Source of the DNA: Nipponacmea schrenckii
Lineage: Eukaryota > Mollusca > Gastropoda > Lottiidae
Direction: 5' to 3'
Assembly (NCBI GenBank): GCA_030562195.1
Contig: JAUJPP010000012.1
Location: 14,942,001 to 15,006,000 of the forward strand
DNA length: 64,000 bases
In this document: piece by piece, positions 12,961-25,010 of the stretch
Numbering within the stretch: position 1 is the stretch's first letter
Layout: every line of letters begins with the position of its first letter
Notes under the pieces: generated by a model
Told to the model about the DNA's origin: nothing
The model's input: only the letters and a program-made list of their open reading frames with translations
Database searches by the model: none
Made by a program: the position numbers and the translations under genes

Positions 12961-14792
12961 TTTAAAACTTGTCTGTCAAGTTTTGGTAACAATGTATTTT
13001 TAGGAGTTTAATATAATACATATATATATACATAATAGTCATGCATGGGTACAAAACACAACTGAGGCATTAAAATAATGCAAATTGAATAATACAACAA
13101 CACTCACAACTAAGTTTATACTACATGTACGTCCCGATTTGTTGTTGAAACTAATTCTTCGCAGTAAAGACCACGTAACAGGTAATACAGCACATCAAAT
13201 TTACACTAAACATGAAATTACTCTTGGAACTTTGGTGAGCTTTTGCCTGGCAAATGTAAAATAATATTGTGTTTGTAGAGCTTATTTCGGTAGCGAGTTA
13301 TTTCAGAATATACCTCCAAATTACATTAATATAGCAATTGAAATGCATTGATTTTGAGCATTCCAACTATTGCAACTGCTGTATATAACCACAAGAAAGT
13401 ATAATTCATCTGTCAAGTTTTTATACAATGCATTTTTATGGTCTATGTTGAATTGAAAAATAGAATTCATGCATATAATATAGATAATCTGTTGATCTCG
13501 CCAACTAAAGAAAATATTATATTACTGTCACTTACACGAGTTGTAATGGAGTTGTTTTACTTTTCGGTATATGTTGCTGACAGTAACGTGCTTTGGGGCA
13601 TGTCGGTCAATAAATACATGTTAGTAAAGATGTTAGGGCTTTGGAGCAGGCCGCTATTCTTATTATCGGATTTCTTTTAATCTTACAAGGAATAAAAACG
13701 TGAAAATGGCACAAACTATTAATTACAATGATTTTCCCGCTCAGCATCACTAGCTATCTTCATTACCACCATCACCAGCCTACCCGCTGATGTATGGACG
13801 TGAACTCGTGGAGATACATTTTTTTCCCGTACCAGCATCAGCATCACTAGCCTACCCGCTAATGTATGGACGTGAACTCGTAGAGAAACGTTTTCTCGCT
13901 ATCTTCCTTATCAGCATCACTAGCCTACCTGTTGATGTATGGACGTGAACTCGTGGAGATATGTTTTTTTCTTGCTAATTTCCTTACCAGCATCACTATC
14001 CTACCTGTTGATGTATGGATGTAAACTCGTAGTGATAAGTGTCTTCACTACCTTTCTTACTATGATCACTGACATGGGAGATAACTTTCATTTAGCTACC
14101 GAGTTGTCAAATAAAATTTAACACTTTGTTTTTACCTGCATATGTATTTAAAGACGACTAGCGCATGTAATATATAATAGGTAGTTATGAATAGATCAGT
14201 GACGTATTTTGGGGTGTGAAATTGAAAGGCTTTATTTACAAGTATAGGCCTACATAAGAATTCTAAATGTTCAACCTAAAGACATCTGAATTTTGTTGGC
14301 GTCTTAGAACCTCAGCCACTTCCACCCCCAGGCATTTTGTACTTTCGTATATGGTGTTAATAATATAGGTCCATTACCTCACGGGACAAAAGGCAGAAAA
14401 AACGAATCTTATTTATTACATTGATTTACAATATTTATGCATATATGATAACAAAATAAAGGACAAAGTATTTAAATATATAAATAGATGAAAACAGAAT
14501 ATAGTAAACACACAAACAATTCATCTATGTTTAACCGTAGACAAGCACTAAATACATGAATATTAAAATTATATAGTTTTATTATAAAAGAGTTTTTGTA
14601 ACCGTGGATTCAATATCATATTCATTTTACTACAGACTTTAAACATGTATACAAATAAACCCCGTGGTGAACCTTTATAGAGCAGTTTAGATAAATTAGA
14701 TCACGATTCAATGGGGAAGACATATGCCGGCTTATGTAGTAATCACATGACAGTTGATACATACTGTTATTAAATAATACTCAAATATGTCG
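12961..14792. other. Intergenic between copy 2 stop and copy 1 promoter
   Basis: Upstream flank of copy 1, then the 74-bp tandem repeat, then the probable 3' untranslated region of copy 2, with a minus-strand AATAAA at about 14,412-14,417, some 375 nt after the stop. No gene seen. Confidence 0.4.
13742..14045 (+). repeat. Minisatellite-like tandem repeat, about 74 bp x 4
   Basis: TGTATGGACGTGAACTCGT-like blocks at 13,791, 13,863, 13,936 and 14,012. A single related unit stands at about 33,770-33,850, upstream of copy 3. Confidence 0.75.
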
Positions 14793-14988
14793 TTAAGTTT
14801 TCCCAAGAAGTTCATAAGCATTTTCATTTTGATAAGCAGTGGTAAGTTGATCATATGGATTATCTTGGTTGTCACTGATGTTACTCGGTGGTTGAGTAGC
14901 CGGTTGATCGGTTCTTGTTTCTGGTTGTGGTACATTGTCTCTGGTTACTGTATGGGACTTGTTTGCCTTAGATATCAATTTAGAATAT
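14793..14988 (-). other. Copy 2 tail exon with ITAM-like motif
   Basis: Terminal coding exon, acceptor just right of 14,988, stop TAA at 14,793-14,795. The tail is Thr/Gln/Pro/Asn-rich and ends with NPYDQLTTAYQNENAYELL followed by GKT. YDQL and YELL are separated by nine residues, which meets the ITAM spacing of 6-12. YQNE between them is a pY-x-N site. In Draper and relatives such a motif recruits a Syk/Shark-type kinase; that role is inferred here. Confidence 0.8.
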
Positions 14989-17900
14989 CTGAAGAAAAAA
15001 TAAACCGTCGAAATTTGCGTTTTGAAGCAATAAATCAATTCACATTATTAGCGATGTCAAACCTCTAAATTGAATAAACACTTAACACACAAAAGCTATA
15101 TATAACAGGGATAACAACTTATTATCCCCACCCATTTACAATCACCTGGAATTATTCAAGGTCATCTGAATTGTACACGTTCAGTAACATCAAGTGTTTC
15201 AGCGAAAGTAAATCTCAAAATATTGAATAAAGCAAGACATATTATTATTAACCTTTGTCGTTCCATTCAAAATTGCATTTACTTTTGAACAAGATAGCTT
15301 GACATGCAAAGTAATATTGCAATATATATAGTTTCCCCTTGTGTGATCATAAACACTCCTATTAAATTTCATCTAAATTTTGCCTTCTAGAGTGTTTAGG
15401 AGCAATTGTGGACTGACAGACAGATTGAAGGACGGAAGCAGGTGACGACAAAATATATTCCCATTTTATGTTTGGCCCATAAAGATAACTACCTTTTTGG
15501 CCTTAGGCCCTACAATGACTAAATATTTTTAGTTTAAACCTTCCAAATACTTAAGCTTTTACAATCTTCATTAATTTGAGTAAACATTCTTTCGTCCTAC
15601 GAATAAAATCATGCCCATTTAATCAGTGTCTTATCTACAAAAATATTTTCGTTATTGGGATAATACTTTCTTGGTATAGCACAGAATTCTAGTTCTGAAA
15701 ATTGACTGAGACCCGAACGGGTTTCGAATCAGCGATCTCAGAGTCAGGCACCTAATCGCCAGTAATGCATGTCAACCGTCTAGACCAATCTAGAATCTAT
15801 GCTATACCAAGAAAGTGTTATCCCAAAAACGAAAATATTGTTGCAACACCACTTTCTAAATTACATTAAATCATCTCATCTAGTGTTTTACCTTCTTTTC
15901 ATAATAAACAGAACCACGAGAGCTCCAGCTACAAAACCAAATATTATTCCCAATATTGTTCCAATTATAGTCGATCTCTTATCATTACTTCCTACAATTT
16001 CAAAATGAGAAAGACGTGAAGTAAAAGTATAATTTTATGCCGATATTACAAAGTATGTATTCTTGCTAGTCAATGAATAATTTATGCATGTAATTCAAAA
16101 CTGATTAGTAACTCTTGTTGGTCATTATTCTGAAAACAGAACTTAGTTAATATTTAGTTAATTTAAGTAAACATCGGATTTGGAAATAGTATAAAACTGT
16201 CTATTGTTGTGTAATCTGTATTTTCCCTTTTCGTCAATACAGTCGCTTGTTTAACGATACAGTCAACTCCTTAATATTTGTTACCGTCAGACACAGAATA
16301 AAATTCTGGTTTAATTACTGGTCCTGTAGATGATGAAAATAGGTTGTCTGTAACATATATTATAAGTTAAGTCGAAAGCTTTCTTACCTATATCATCGTC
16401 TCTAGTCTCTATAGCCTGTTGTTTAGCTACACAATCTATGCTGTGATATCCTTCTAAACAGTCACATGCTCCATCTATATTATTACAGTTATCTTTATCT
16501 TGTGGTTGACAGAATCTAGCTGAACAGTAAAACTGGCAGTCTTGACCATATCTTCCATTATCACATTCTAGAGAATGAGATGAAATTATCAACACAGTTT
16601 AAGTCGGTCAGGATATAAGAAAAAGATGAACAGAAAAGGACATACTTATGAACATACAATAAATAGTTTTCTTTGCCACCGCTTAGAATTAACGTGGGGA
16701 TTTAACAAATGTACATGAATACCGACCAGTGGCAGTCCTTCTAATCGACTAAAAATTACGTTTCAAGTTGAGTTTTCAATAAAAAGATACTTTTTTCCAG
16801 TTGATTAAAATAATAAATACTCTTAAGGAAACAGATTGTTGCAGAAAGGTAAGGTGAAAACATGCCATAAACTTGGTTCAAAATCTAACCTTGTATACAA
16901 TCTATTGACTGGTATCCTGGTTGACATCCATCAATACATATTCCTTTTTTACTTTCACATTGTAAATTACTATCTTTACATTTTCTATCTGAACATTTCT
17001 TACTACATAATTCTCCATAAACACCCCCTTCACATCTTTTAACACAGTGAATTCCTGTGAATCCTTCTTTACATCCACCTTGACAGCTACCATTGATATG
17101 ATTACATATTGATGTTTCTTTCTGAACATTTCTTACTACATCCTGCTCCATAAACACCTTCTTCACATCTTTTAACACAGTCAATTCCTGTAAATCCTTC
17201 TTTACAACCAACTTGACATCTACCATTGATATGATTACATGGTGATGTTTTTACTAAACAATTTCTTTCTGAACATTTCTTACTACATCCTGCTCCATAA
17301 ACACCTTCTTCACATCTTTTAACACAGTCGATTCCTGTAAATCCTTCTTTACAACCATCTTGACAGCTACCATTGATATGATAACATGGTGATGTTTCTA
17401 CAAACAATTTCTTTTTGAACATATTTGTAAACATCCAGCACCGTACATATCATTATCACAAGCTGTAAAAGGAAACGAAAATAAATCTATACGTCCTACT
17501 CCTCTGCAACGCCATGCAGGGTACATTGAGAGACAGTGACATTAGTGTACTCTTTATTGTGATTTCCAACTGTTGAGTGATCTTTAACGTGCATAACCTG
17601 TGCCGCACAGGTCCTCGGTTTATTGACACATCTAAACCACTTAACGATTTTTGCCATGTCAGTTCCCATAATCTATATCACTGACGACAGGTAACCCTGT
17701 TAGAATTTGTCTCGACCTTTGACATTAACTAGAGGAAAATGTATCAAAATAGTTTTTTTTTAATTTAGTAAACTAGTAACTAGTTAATTTTGAATAGAAG
17801 AATTTTCGTGATAATAAATATAAATGAGCAAATTATTAGATTTCTCTTTCTAAAATAAATCATTTGCAATCCATGTCATGAATTAAGATGTGGTGTATCA

Positions 17901-20900
17901 TGGTGTATTGACGTACTTTATTGTTAATGTCAAATAAGAGTACCTTTAGGACAGTCTGGTAATATATAACCATCAGAACATCCACCAATACATTCTCCTC
18001 TTACATGATCACATGGTGAATTATATAGACATTTTCTGTTACTACATTTCTTCTGACAACCATCACCATATAAACCTAGAGTACATTCTAATGAATGAAC
18101 ATAGAGAAATAGATTACATTGTATTATGAAAGTGATAAAGGTTGATAAAGGTCCATATCAGAACTGAGATCAATGTGACCCAACCGAGTTTTTCTATAAA
18201 ATTCAAAACCTATAACATATTTCATAGGCACATCGTTTATGTATACACACGTGAAGCACGCATGTTTTTAGAAAATAAATTGTAAAGATGTTTTCTGTAT
18301 TGGGAATAATAATTCTCAGTTTGATATCATTAGTTTGTATCATTCCAATTTTCAGCCAGACAACTTCAGCCCAAAACGTGTTTGCTTTTTTTAATTCAGC
18401 TAAAATAAACTAAGTTTTATATTTTTGTCTTATGGTTTATTACAATACATTACTTTGACTACAAGTTGTTCCTGTCCATCCATCAGCACATCTACCAGGA
18501 CATTGACCAGTCTCTGAACATCTTTCATTATTTAAACAATGACAGAAGTTGGTACAATCTGAACCAAAAGTTCCTACAGAACAAACTGAAAATAAATAAG
18601 AATTTGTGAAGAAATTCAGAAATAACTAAAACCTCGTGGCTTCAGGTAACCGTTGTGGTTTTAGCCTTTTTAATTAACATATCAGGAAATATATAATTTC
18701 ATTTATACAAAAGTATAACAATGCCCTCGGTTATCATAACGACCTTATATCAACATGAAGTACGTTCGTTTATATTTAATCCAAACTTACCAAGTATTTC
18801 CACTTCACATAAAACTAAATATCTGGCATCATGACTTGTATGAAAATTACTGATATTAACATAACGACCAGTTATAACCTGACTACACTCTATATTTCTT
18901 ATAGCCTCTGTACTGTATGTATTATCTTTATAACATAGTTCTGGTGCTTTATTCTCTTTATTAATGTGTACTGAAAATCCTGTCAATGATCTTAACGCTG
19001 AAATTTGGTTGAAAATAAAAAGAGGTTAACTCATACTGGTGTTGACCGTTAGTACTTCTGATAATAGATTGTGATTTTGTGTTGGTGATTTGAACTGAAG
19101 AATCGATGATTTGAACTGAAAAATCGATTTCAATCTATTTTAATGCTCACCCATGTAGGTTTAGACGTATTACACAAAGAAAACATAATTGTGGTAAGAC
19201 AAAGTTGCATAAAACAATAATATATATTTACTAATGTATGTTTGAGTATTAATAATATTCTAATTATTTCTAATGAACACAATTATGAGAATCGACAATT
19301 AATTAAATAGAAGTTTATAAAAAGTATTGTAATATATAATATTTAATAAGCAGAAAATGATAAGTTGCATATTTCAAAAAATTTGTTCATAGCAAACAAT
19401 AAACTAAGTGTACATAACATGTACTATACTTCACGAGTTATGTTTTTATAAATTCAGATCAAATCACAAGATCAGCAGATCCAGACCTTTTATTCCCTAA
19501 AGTATTATTAACATTAACCATACTGGCTAAACATTTGTGACAGTTATTGAGCTTTTCACATAAGGAAGCTACACTATATGTTTATATTTATTAAGATTAC
19601 TAATAGTATATCATTCTTACAGTAAAGTTATTTCTTACTTACCCCAGCTAGCTGAAACACAAACAATGGTCACTATCAAAATAATTATTATTTCTTTTTT
19701 GTGGAACGATATGACAGATGATTTTTCTCATAGGAAATTATGTCGGTAAAACATGTTCAGTTTGATTGATTTCACAATTTAATAAATTAAAGGTAAAAGT
19801 ATTATAAAAATCCATTGCCTTGAAGAGTTATACTAAATCTGTTATCATTAGTCTTCTCATTCTTATATGAGAGTCTTTTCATCTTATTAACTGTTTACAA
19901 CAGTACAAATCGAAAACATGTTAGATAAAATTTTACTAACTGGGCCAAGAAGCACCCATTTTGTTCTTTAATAAACCTATTATAAATCTTGCTCGCCAAA
20001 AACCTCTATAATAAATGATTTAGATTTTATATTATATGAAAAAACATAACTCCTTCGAACCACAAATTTTCGGCCCCATGGCCTTTATCAAGTGGAAATA
20101 GAACTACTTGAAACAAAAACAGTCAGAAGAAAAGAAAATGCTTCCACATTAAATTAAATTAAGGTCTCATCCGTTGCTGCAAAACAAATTTTGTAACATC
20201 ATACGGAGTCATTTAGTGTTGACGTCATATTAAAGTTTGATTTGGTTTAATTTTCATAGATTATCCTTGGTGTTAATTTATTTTCACATTGCATCCGTTT
20301 GGTGTTCGAGTTTCGAGTTTCTTTATCCACTGTTTATTAGTCTATAAAATTTACTTTCGTTTGCTGTTCGAGATAAGACAGATACTGTTAAATCACCCTC
20401 TGTGTGGTTTTTAAAGTGGCGCATTATTGGTTTATCCCTCTGATGTTTGATATCACTTCTATGCTCACTTATCCTTTCCTTCAATGAACGTTCAGTTTCG
20501 CCTACATAAATAGTTTTATTGCACCTTCTACAGCTCAAACAATATACCAGGTTTCTGTCATTGCAATGTGCATTTTCCACAACATCATATTTCCTATTTT
20601 CGCCTGTGTTTTCGACCCTTTCGCGATTTATAATTTTACAATCACACTCTTCTTCGTCGTTCTGAATGATATTCGCGGTCTTCCTGTGCACAAGTGTATC
20701 ACAAAGGTTCTTGTCTCTGCGATATGCAACTATTGGCAGTTCCTGGAAAATCTCGTGCATTCGACTAGAAATAAAAAGCGTGTTTTGATGTTTGAGTATT
20801 ATTCCCCTGACGTCCGGCAACATCTTCGTAAATGTAAGGACCATAGGCACTCGATTTCTCTTGTCGATCTTCTCTTTTCGTTTAAGGAGATCATCCCGGT

Positions 20901-23900
20901 TCAAGCCATCCACACGTTTTAATTGTTTCTCAATAAACTTACCATCATATCCTCGTTTTCTTAGTTGTGCTTTAAGTTCTCTTCTATGTTCAGCGTAATC
21001 CTTATCTTTCTCACAAATTCTCTTCACTCTAATGCCCTATCCATATGCTAATGACTTTTTGGTGTGTGGTGGATGACAAGAATCCTTTCTCAAAAACAAA
21101 TGTTTATCGGTAGGTTTCGAATACAAATCGGTGTATATGCAACCATCTGATAATTTTACCATGGTGTCTAAAAACTCTATCTCTTCTGTGCTCCATCTTA
21201 ATTCCAGCTTTATGATAGGGTGTATCTTATTCGCGTATTTAGCAAACTTCTTAAGTGAATTTAGTCCTCCTGTCCATACGCCGAACCCATCGTCGATATA
21301 TCTCTTATAGAATAGAGGTGTTTCTTCATATTCTAGAAGTTTCTCATCCCATTTCGGCATATACGCGCATGCAAAATTACGACCTAACTTTGAACCTATT
21401 GCTATGCCCTCAACTTGTTTAAAGTGTCTTTTCCCTGAGCTAAAATTGTTGTTATCTAATACAGTTTCGAACATTTTGATGGCATCATCTGTGTCAATAA
21501 GCGGGTTGGATCTATTTTCAAATACCTCACGGCAAGCATCAATACCTTCCTTTCTTGGAATAGATATAAGATAATAAGCTTTATGTCAATAATACAAGTT
21601 TCCGATAAAAAGACATGTTATAATTACGTCCAAACTATAAAATGACATAAATTCACCGTCAAAGTGAAAAATTACGCGATTATCGACTGGAATTGTCATA
21701 TTATGGAGGCCGCCATTGACGGCTTTAAGATCGTGAATATGCGAGATTATGACGTCACGTCGTAGATAGAAAGGTAAACAAACATGGCTGCTGAAATTCG
21801 GTCCGATCAATTTGAGCTAGAACGCAATCAATCTTGACAATTAGGAATAACAATAGCATGCCGCAATCTGCATTACAAGGACTGGATATTCCGGAAACAA
21901 ATTTAGTATAAAATATATCTAGACCGGACGGTACAAGTTGTAAAAAAAGAAACAACGAAGTAGGCTTCGTCGAAATTGACAATTTCTTTCAGTCTACACG
22001 TTTTTAATAATGAATCATTTCGAACAGATTACCCGAGTACATACTTCCTCTAAGGATTTTATTTATCAAACCTAAGGTGTACTGTCATTGTCACCTGCCT
22101 TGAAAGGTATAGAGAAGTAGTTTTAGCCGCTTGTGGCCTTGGCTTATTGTGTTGCGTCGATGTTTTAACCCCTATTATTATATTATTGACTCACCTCAAG
22201 TCTGTGCATTTCGCATTTCGCGTTTTTTTATCGTTTTTGTAGACGGCCAATTCGTCAACCCTTTGTGGGAAGTTTCCTGTGGATGCAAACGGTAGGAAAA
22301 TCTGTGCCTTTCAGCCACTTACCAGCGGGTGCAATCCCAGGACCAAAGCGGTTTTGTTTACCTACTTCTAACTTCGAAGACGAAGTCGGCCGGTAGAAAA
22401 TGTTTTTCACACACGACTTTATTTGTTGAGAAATGAAACGTATCCAATGTCGAACCTGTACCGATGTTGTTGAGCTCTTTTGTAGATTCTTAGTGGGATC
22501 TGGTATTCGTTAATAGCTTACATCTTTATTTAGGCATAGGCCTACGCGAGAGTGACGTTGCGCCATTTTGATATTCTATCTACGACGTGACGTCATGCCA
22601 CATGACTTTCCTAACAAAGATGGCGACCCCCAGGTATTGGAATTTACTGATTTTAATTTGAAATATTAATATTAAATACAAAATAAAAAAGTAACAACAA
22701 AAAAACCTTTACAATTTGTCCATTTATCCCTTTAATATACGAAGGAGACTTCGCCTACATAAATAGTTTGTTATGTATGTATCTAACTATTGATCCCTGT
22801 ATCTGTCTTATCTCGAACAGCAAACGAAAGTAAATTTTATAGACTAATAAACTCGAACACCAAAAGGATGCAATGTGAAAATAAACACCAAGTATAATCT
22901 ATGAAAATTAAACCAAATCAAACTTTAATATGACGTCAACACTAAATGACTCCGTATGATGTTACAAAATTTGTTTTGCAGCATCGGATGAGACCTTAAT
23001 TTAATTTAATGTGGAAGCATTTTCTTTTCTTCTGACTATTTTTGTTTCAAGTAGTTCTATTTCCACTTGATAAAGGCCATGGGGCCGAACATTTGTGGTT
23101 CGAAGAAGTTATATTTTTTCATATAAGAAAAATTCCCTACAGGAATAAATAAAAGTACAAATTTTATATTATAGTTTGTGTAATATGTTCGGGTTGAAAA
23201 ATCCTGCAACGTTTATTCAATTGAAAGATTTATGTAATTTACTATCTTTATTAGACGATAACAGAGAGTCTTACGTTCAGATCGATAATAAATGGTAATA
23301 TTTTTAATATGATATTCTTCTTGTAGATCAACTCTCCACCATCGTGTAGAATCACCTCTACTTGTATCAGAACATTTGTCAGGTATATTAGTAGTTATAT
23401 CACCATCTACAGCTAAATCAGAACTTCTGGTTCCTTGGTCATCAACCTGACTTGATGGTTTATCAAGAGCTACGTTCTCTGTAAAATGATTATAACTTTA
23501 CAAAAATAGTTCAGTAAATATCTGTTGCTATAAAATTTTACACGAAACAAGATGTAATCGATTAATTTTCAAAAGTCAGATAAAATAGGTCAAGTCAAAT
23601 TTACATACTTCAGAAAGATTCAAAAAACTATATTGTGTATCTCAAGTTTCCTACAGTTACAATTCAGCATGTAACATGATGTAACAAGTAACAAGATATC
23701 TTCCATATAATATTACCCACCCAAACATCCTCAATACCTAATTCTTACGTTTTTGACAAGACACACCAGACCATCCTCTAGCACAACCTCCACTACATAC
23801 ACCATTTTCTGTATTGCATTGTTCATCATTATTACAGTGACAGGTATAACTATTATCTTCCCCAAACTTAACACCTGTATTTAATAATATAATACACACT

Positions 23901-24534
23901 TAATTATTTGTTATTTCATTACTTTGTTATTTCATTACTATGTTTTAAGTATAAACAATAACAATGCGACCGGACTTTGTATTTACTACGTCATGAATTG
24001 AAATCGTATGTAAATAAAAATAAGTCTATAAATAATACATGGAAGTATAAGATATTCAATTATGGACCTAAATGTTTGAAATATATTCGCGGAAGATCTT
24101 GATCGCGAAACAACAAAAGTATTTACAATTAGCAACATTTAAAAGTCATTTCAAGACGATCATGTAGAGAAATAATTTATCAACCGTCAAACATTTTGAC
24201 AGGATACAACAATCGGCAGTTAAGAAATTTTACTTAAAGTAGCCGACTGGTTGTATATCCAAACAAGTGCTGGTAGCAAAAGGGGAGCTTTAGCAAAAGA
24301 GGAGCTTAAGCAGAGTCAAGTTTAATATACATGAATGAACAGGAGTAAGTCTAATATAAAATAAATAGTGTTCAAGTTATTCGCCATTTAATTGGCTAGA
24401 GATGAATGGGTGATTTTTTATACTTCCTAGTAAGAAAAGTAGATATATTTTAATATTACATTCATATAAAGTCTTATAAACTTACATTGAATATAGGTTA
24501 TAATACAAAATATTACAGCTAACAACTTCCACAT
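14793..24534 (-). CDS. Copy 2: FTP/EGF receptor with ITAM-like tail; frameshift in EGF exon
   Basis: Coding exons, 5' to 3': 24486-24534, 23749-23874, 23275-23478, 19643-19651, 18791-18997, 18454-18585, 17944-18087, 16890-17462, 16388-16567, 15892-15991, 14793-14988 (1,920 nt if read by total length). The ectodomain matches copies 1 and 5, including the final EGF exon that begins Glu-Cys-Asp-Asn. The membrane span (exon 15892-15991) is glycine-rich, with GTILG and GFVAG, and has no charged residue. The tail is 65 codons and ends with YxxL-x9-YxxL, so the product would be a Draper/MEGF10-type activating receptor (inferred). Exon 16890-17462 has lost 1 nt near 17,403 and 14 nt near 17,117 relative to four 147-nt modules. 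The total stays divisible by three, but the first loss creates an immediate TAG. The exon is phase 1-1, so skipping it would restore the frame. The intron at 19,652-23,274 carries a Penelope-like insertion. Confidence 0.75.
15642..15839 (-). mobile_element. Fold-back element with tRNA-like core in a copy 2 intron
   Basis: Arms 15,642-15,681 and 15,800-15,839 are inverted copies with few mismatches. On the minus strand the core reads TGGTCTAGACGG (A-box-like) and, some 50 bp later, GATTCGAAACCC (B-box-like). It therefore looks tRNA-derived but ends in long inverted repeats. Confidence 0.55.
19643..19651 (-). other. Copy 2 nine-nucleotide micro-exon
   Basis: TTTCAG acceptor, exon CTAGCTGGG, donor GTAAGT; codes for Pro-Ser-Trp-Ala across the junctions. 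Confidence 0.75.
20024..20036. repeat. Left 13-bp target-site duplication of the Penelope-like element
   Basis: ATTTTATATTATA; the same 13 bases stand at 23,161-23,173. Copy 1 keeps the empty site once at about 10,765-10,778. Confidence 0.85.
20323..21570 (-). pseudogene. Penelope-like RT and GIY-YIG endonuclease polyprotein, 5' truncated, one stop
   Basis: Open from about 21,570 to 21,037 (RT palm with YIDD and thumb) and, after TAG and two sense codons, from 21,027 to 20,323 (linker with Lys/Arg-rich region, CxxC..C motif, then GIY-YIG core with YVGET, R and EH). Domain order RT then GIY-YIG is diagnostic of endonuclease-bearing Penelope-like elements. The fingers and N-terminal part are absent. 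Confidence 0.82.
21750..22595. repeat. Segment with perfect 22-bp inverted repeat inside the Penelope-like element
   Basis: 21,750-21,771 and 22,574-22,595 are perfect inverted copies and contain the palindrome TGACGTCA-like core next to ACGTCGTAGATAGAA. The enclosed 0.8 kb has no recognisable coding sequence. It may be a nested non-autonomous element or part of the element's 5' region. Confidence 0.45.
23161..23173. repeat. Right 13-bp target-site duplication of the Penelope-like element
   Basis: ATTTTATATTATA, identical to the left copy; intron homology to copy 1 resumes directly after it. Confidence 0.85.
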
Positions 24535-24884
24535 TATTATAATCTAGAGTGTAAATAAAATGAGTTTTCAAATCAAAGTGTTTGAAGAAAATATTCTTCT
24601 ACAAAGGAAATAATCTTTGTCAATGTTCTTTAATGTCCACGCTTTGAAGATACGATGCCTAGGTTGATCTTCATAGTATAACCCAATTTAAATAACTAGA
24701 CGATTATACCATAATATAAACAACCCAATCCATCTCTTACAGGGGAAATTTGTAGCGAAAAACCCTGGATTCTGTATTAAATTAACTTTGATGGATCGTT
24801 AGTTTGCATATTAAATTTAGTTGTCATCCCATTTTTGCCATGTTTATCAGGTGTTTTTTAATTGAATTAAAATAAAAATCTTAC

Positions 24885-25010
24885 CATAAAGCAAATTAAA
24901 CACAAAATTTTCCTCCAACTTACTTCCCTGACAATTTTGTTACTAGAATATCAGTTATTAAACACAGATCGGATTTCGCATAACAGAATAAGGAAGTATA
25001 TTATATCTTC
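24885..25010 (-). promoter_or_regulatory. Copy 2 putative promoter and noncoding first exon
   Basis: Donor GTAAG abuts 24,885; TATA-like GATATAATATAC near 24,995-25,008; strongly similar to the copy 1 block. The ATG exon acceptor (CTCTAG) is at 24,544-24,545. Confidence 0.42.

Larger units (their letters stand above)
20037..23160 (-). mobile_element. Penelope-like retroelement inserted in a copy 2 intron
   Basis: Reads on the minus strand. Reverse transcriptase part (about 21,570-21,037) has GIAIGSKLG, FYKRYIDDGFG and EIEFLDT; a GIY-YIG endonuclease follows (about 20,560-20,340) with YCLSC..C, IYVGETERSLKERISEH. The two parts share a frame interrupted by one TAG at about 21,034. The N-terminal part is missing. 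Inverted arms of about 320-350 bp flank the element (20,037-20,384 and 22,799-23,122). A perfect 13-bp duplication lies outside it (20,024-20,036 and 23,161-23,173). The element is dead as read. Confidence 0.85.

Noticed and set aside
14787..15068. Plus-strand open frame of 93 codons, hydrophobic
   Set aside because: Antisense to the ITAM-like tail exon of copy 2.
20566..20922. Plus-strand open frames of 68-118 codons at 20.6-21.0 kb
   Set aside because: They are antisense to the GIY-YIG part of the Penelope-like element.
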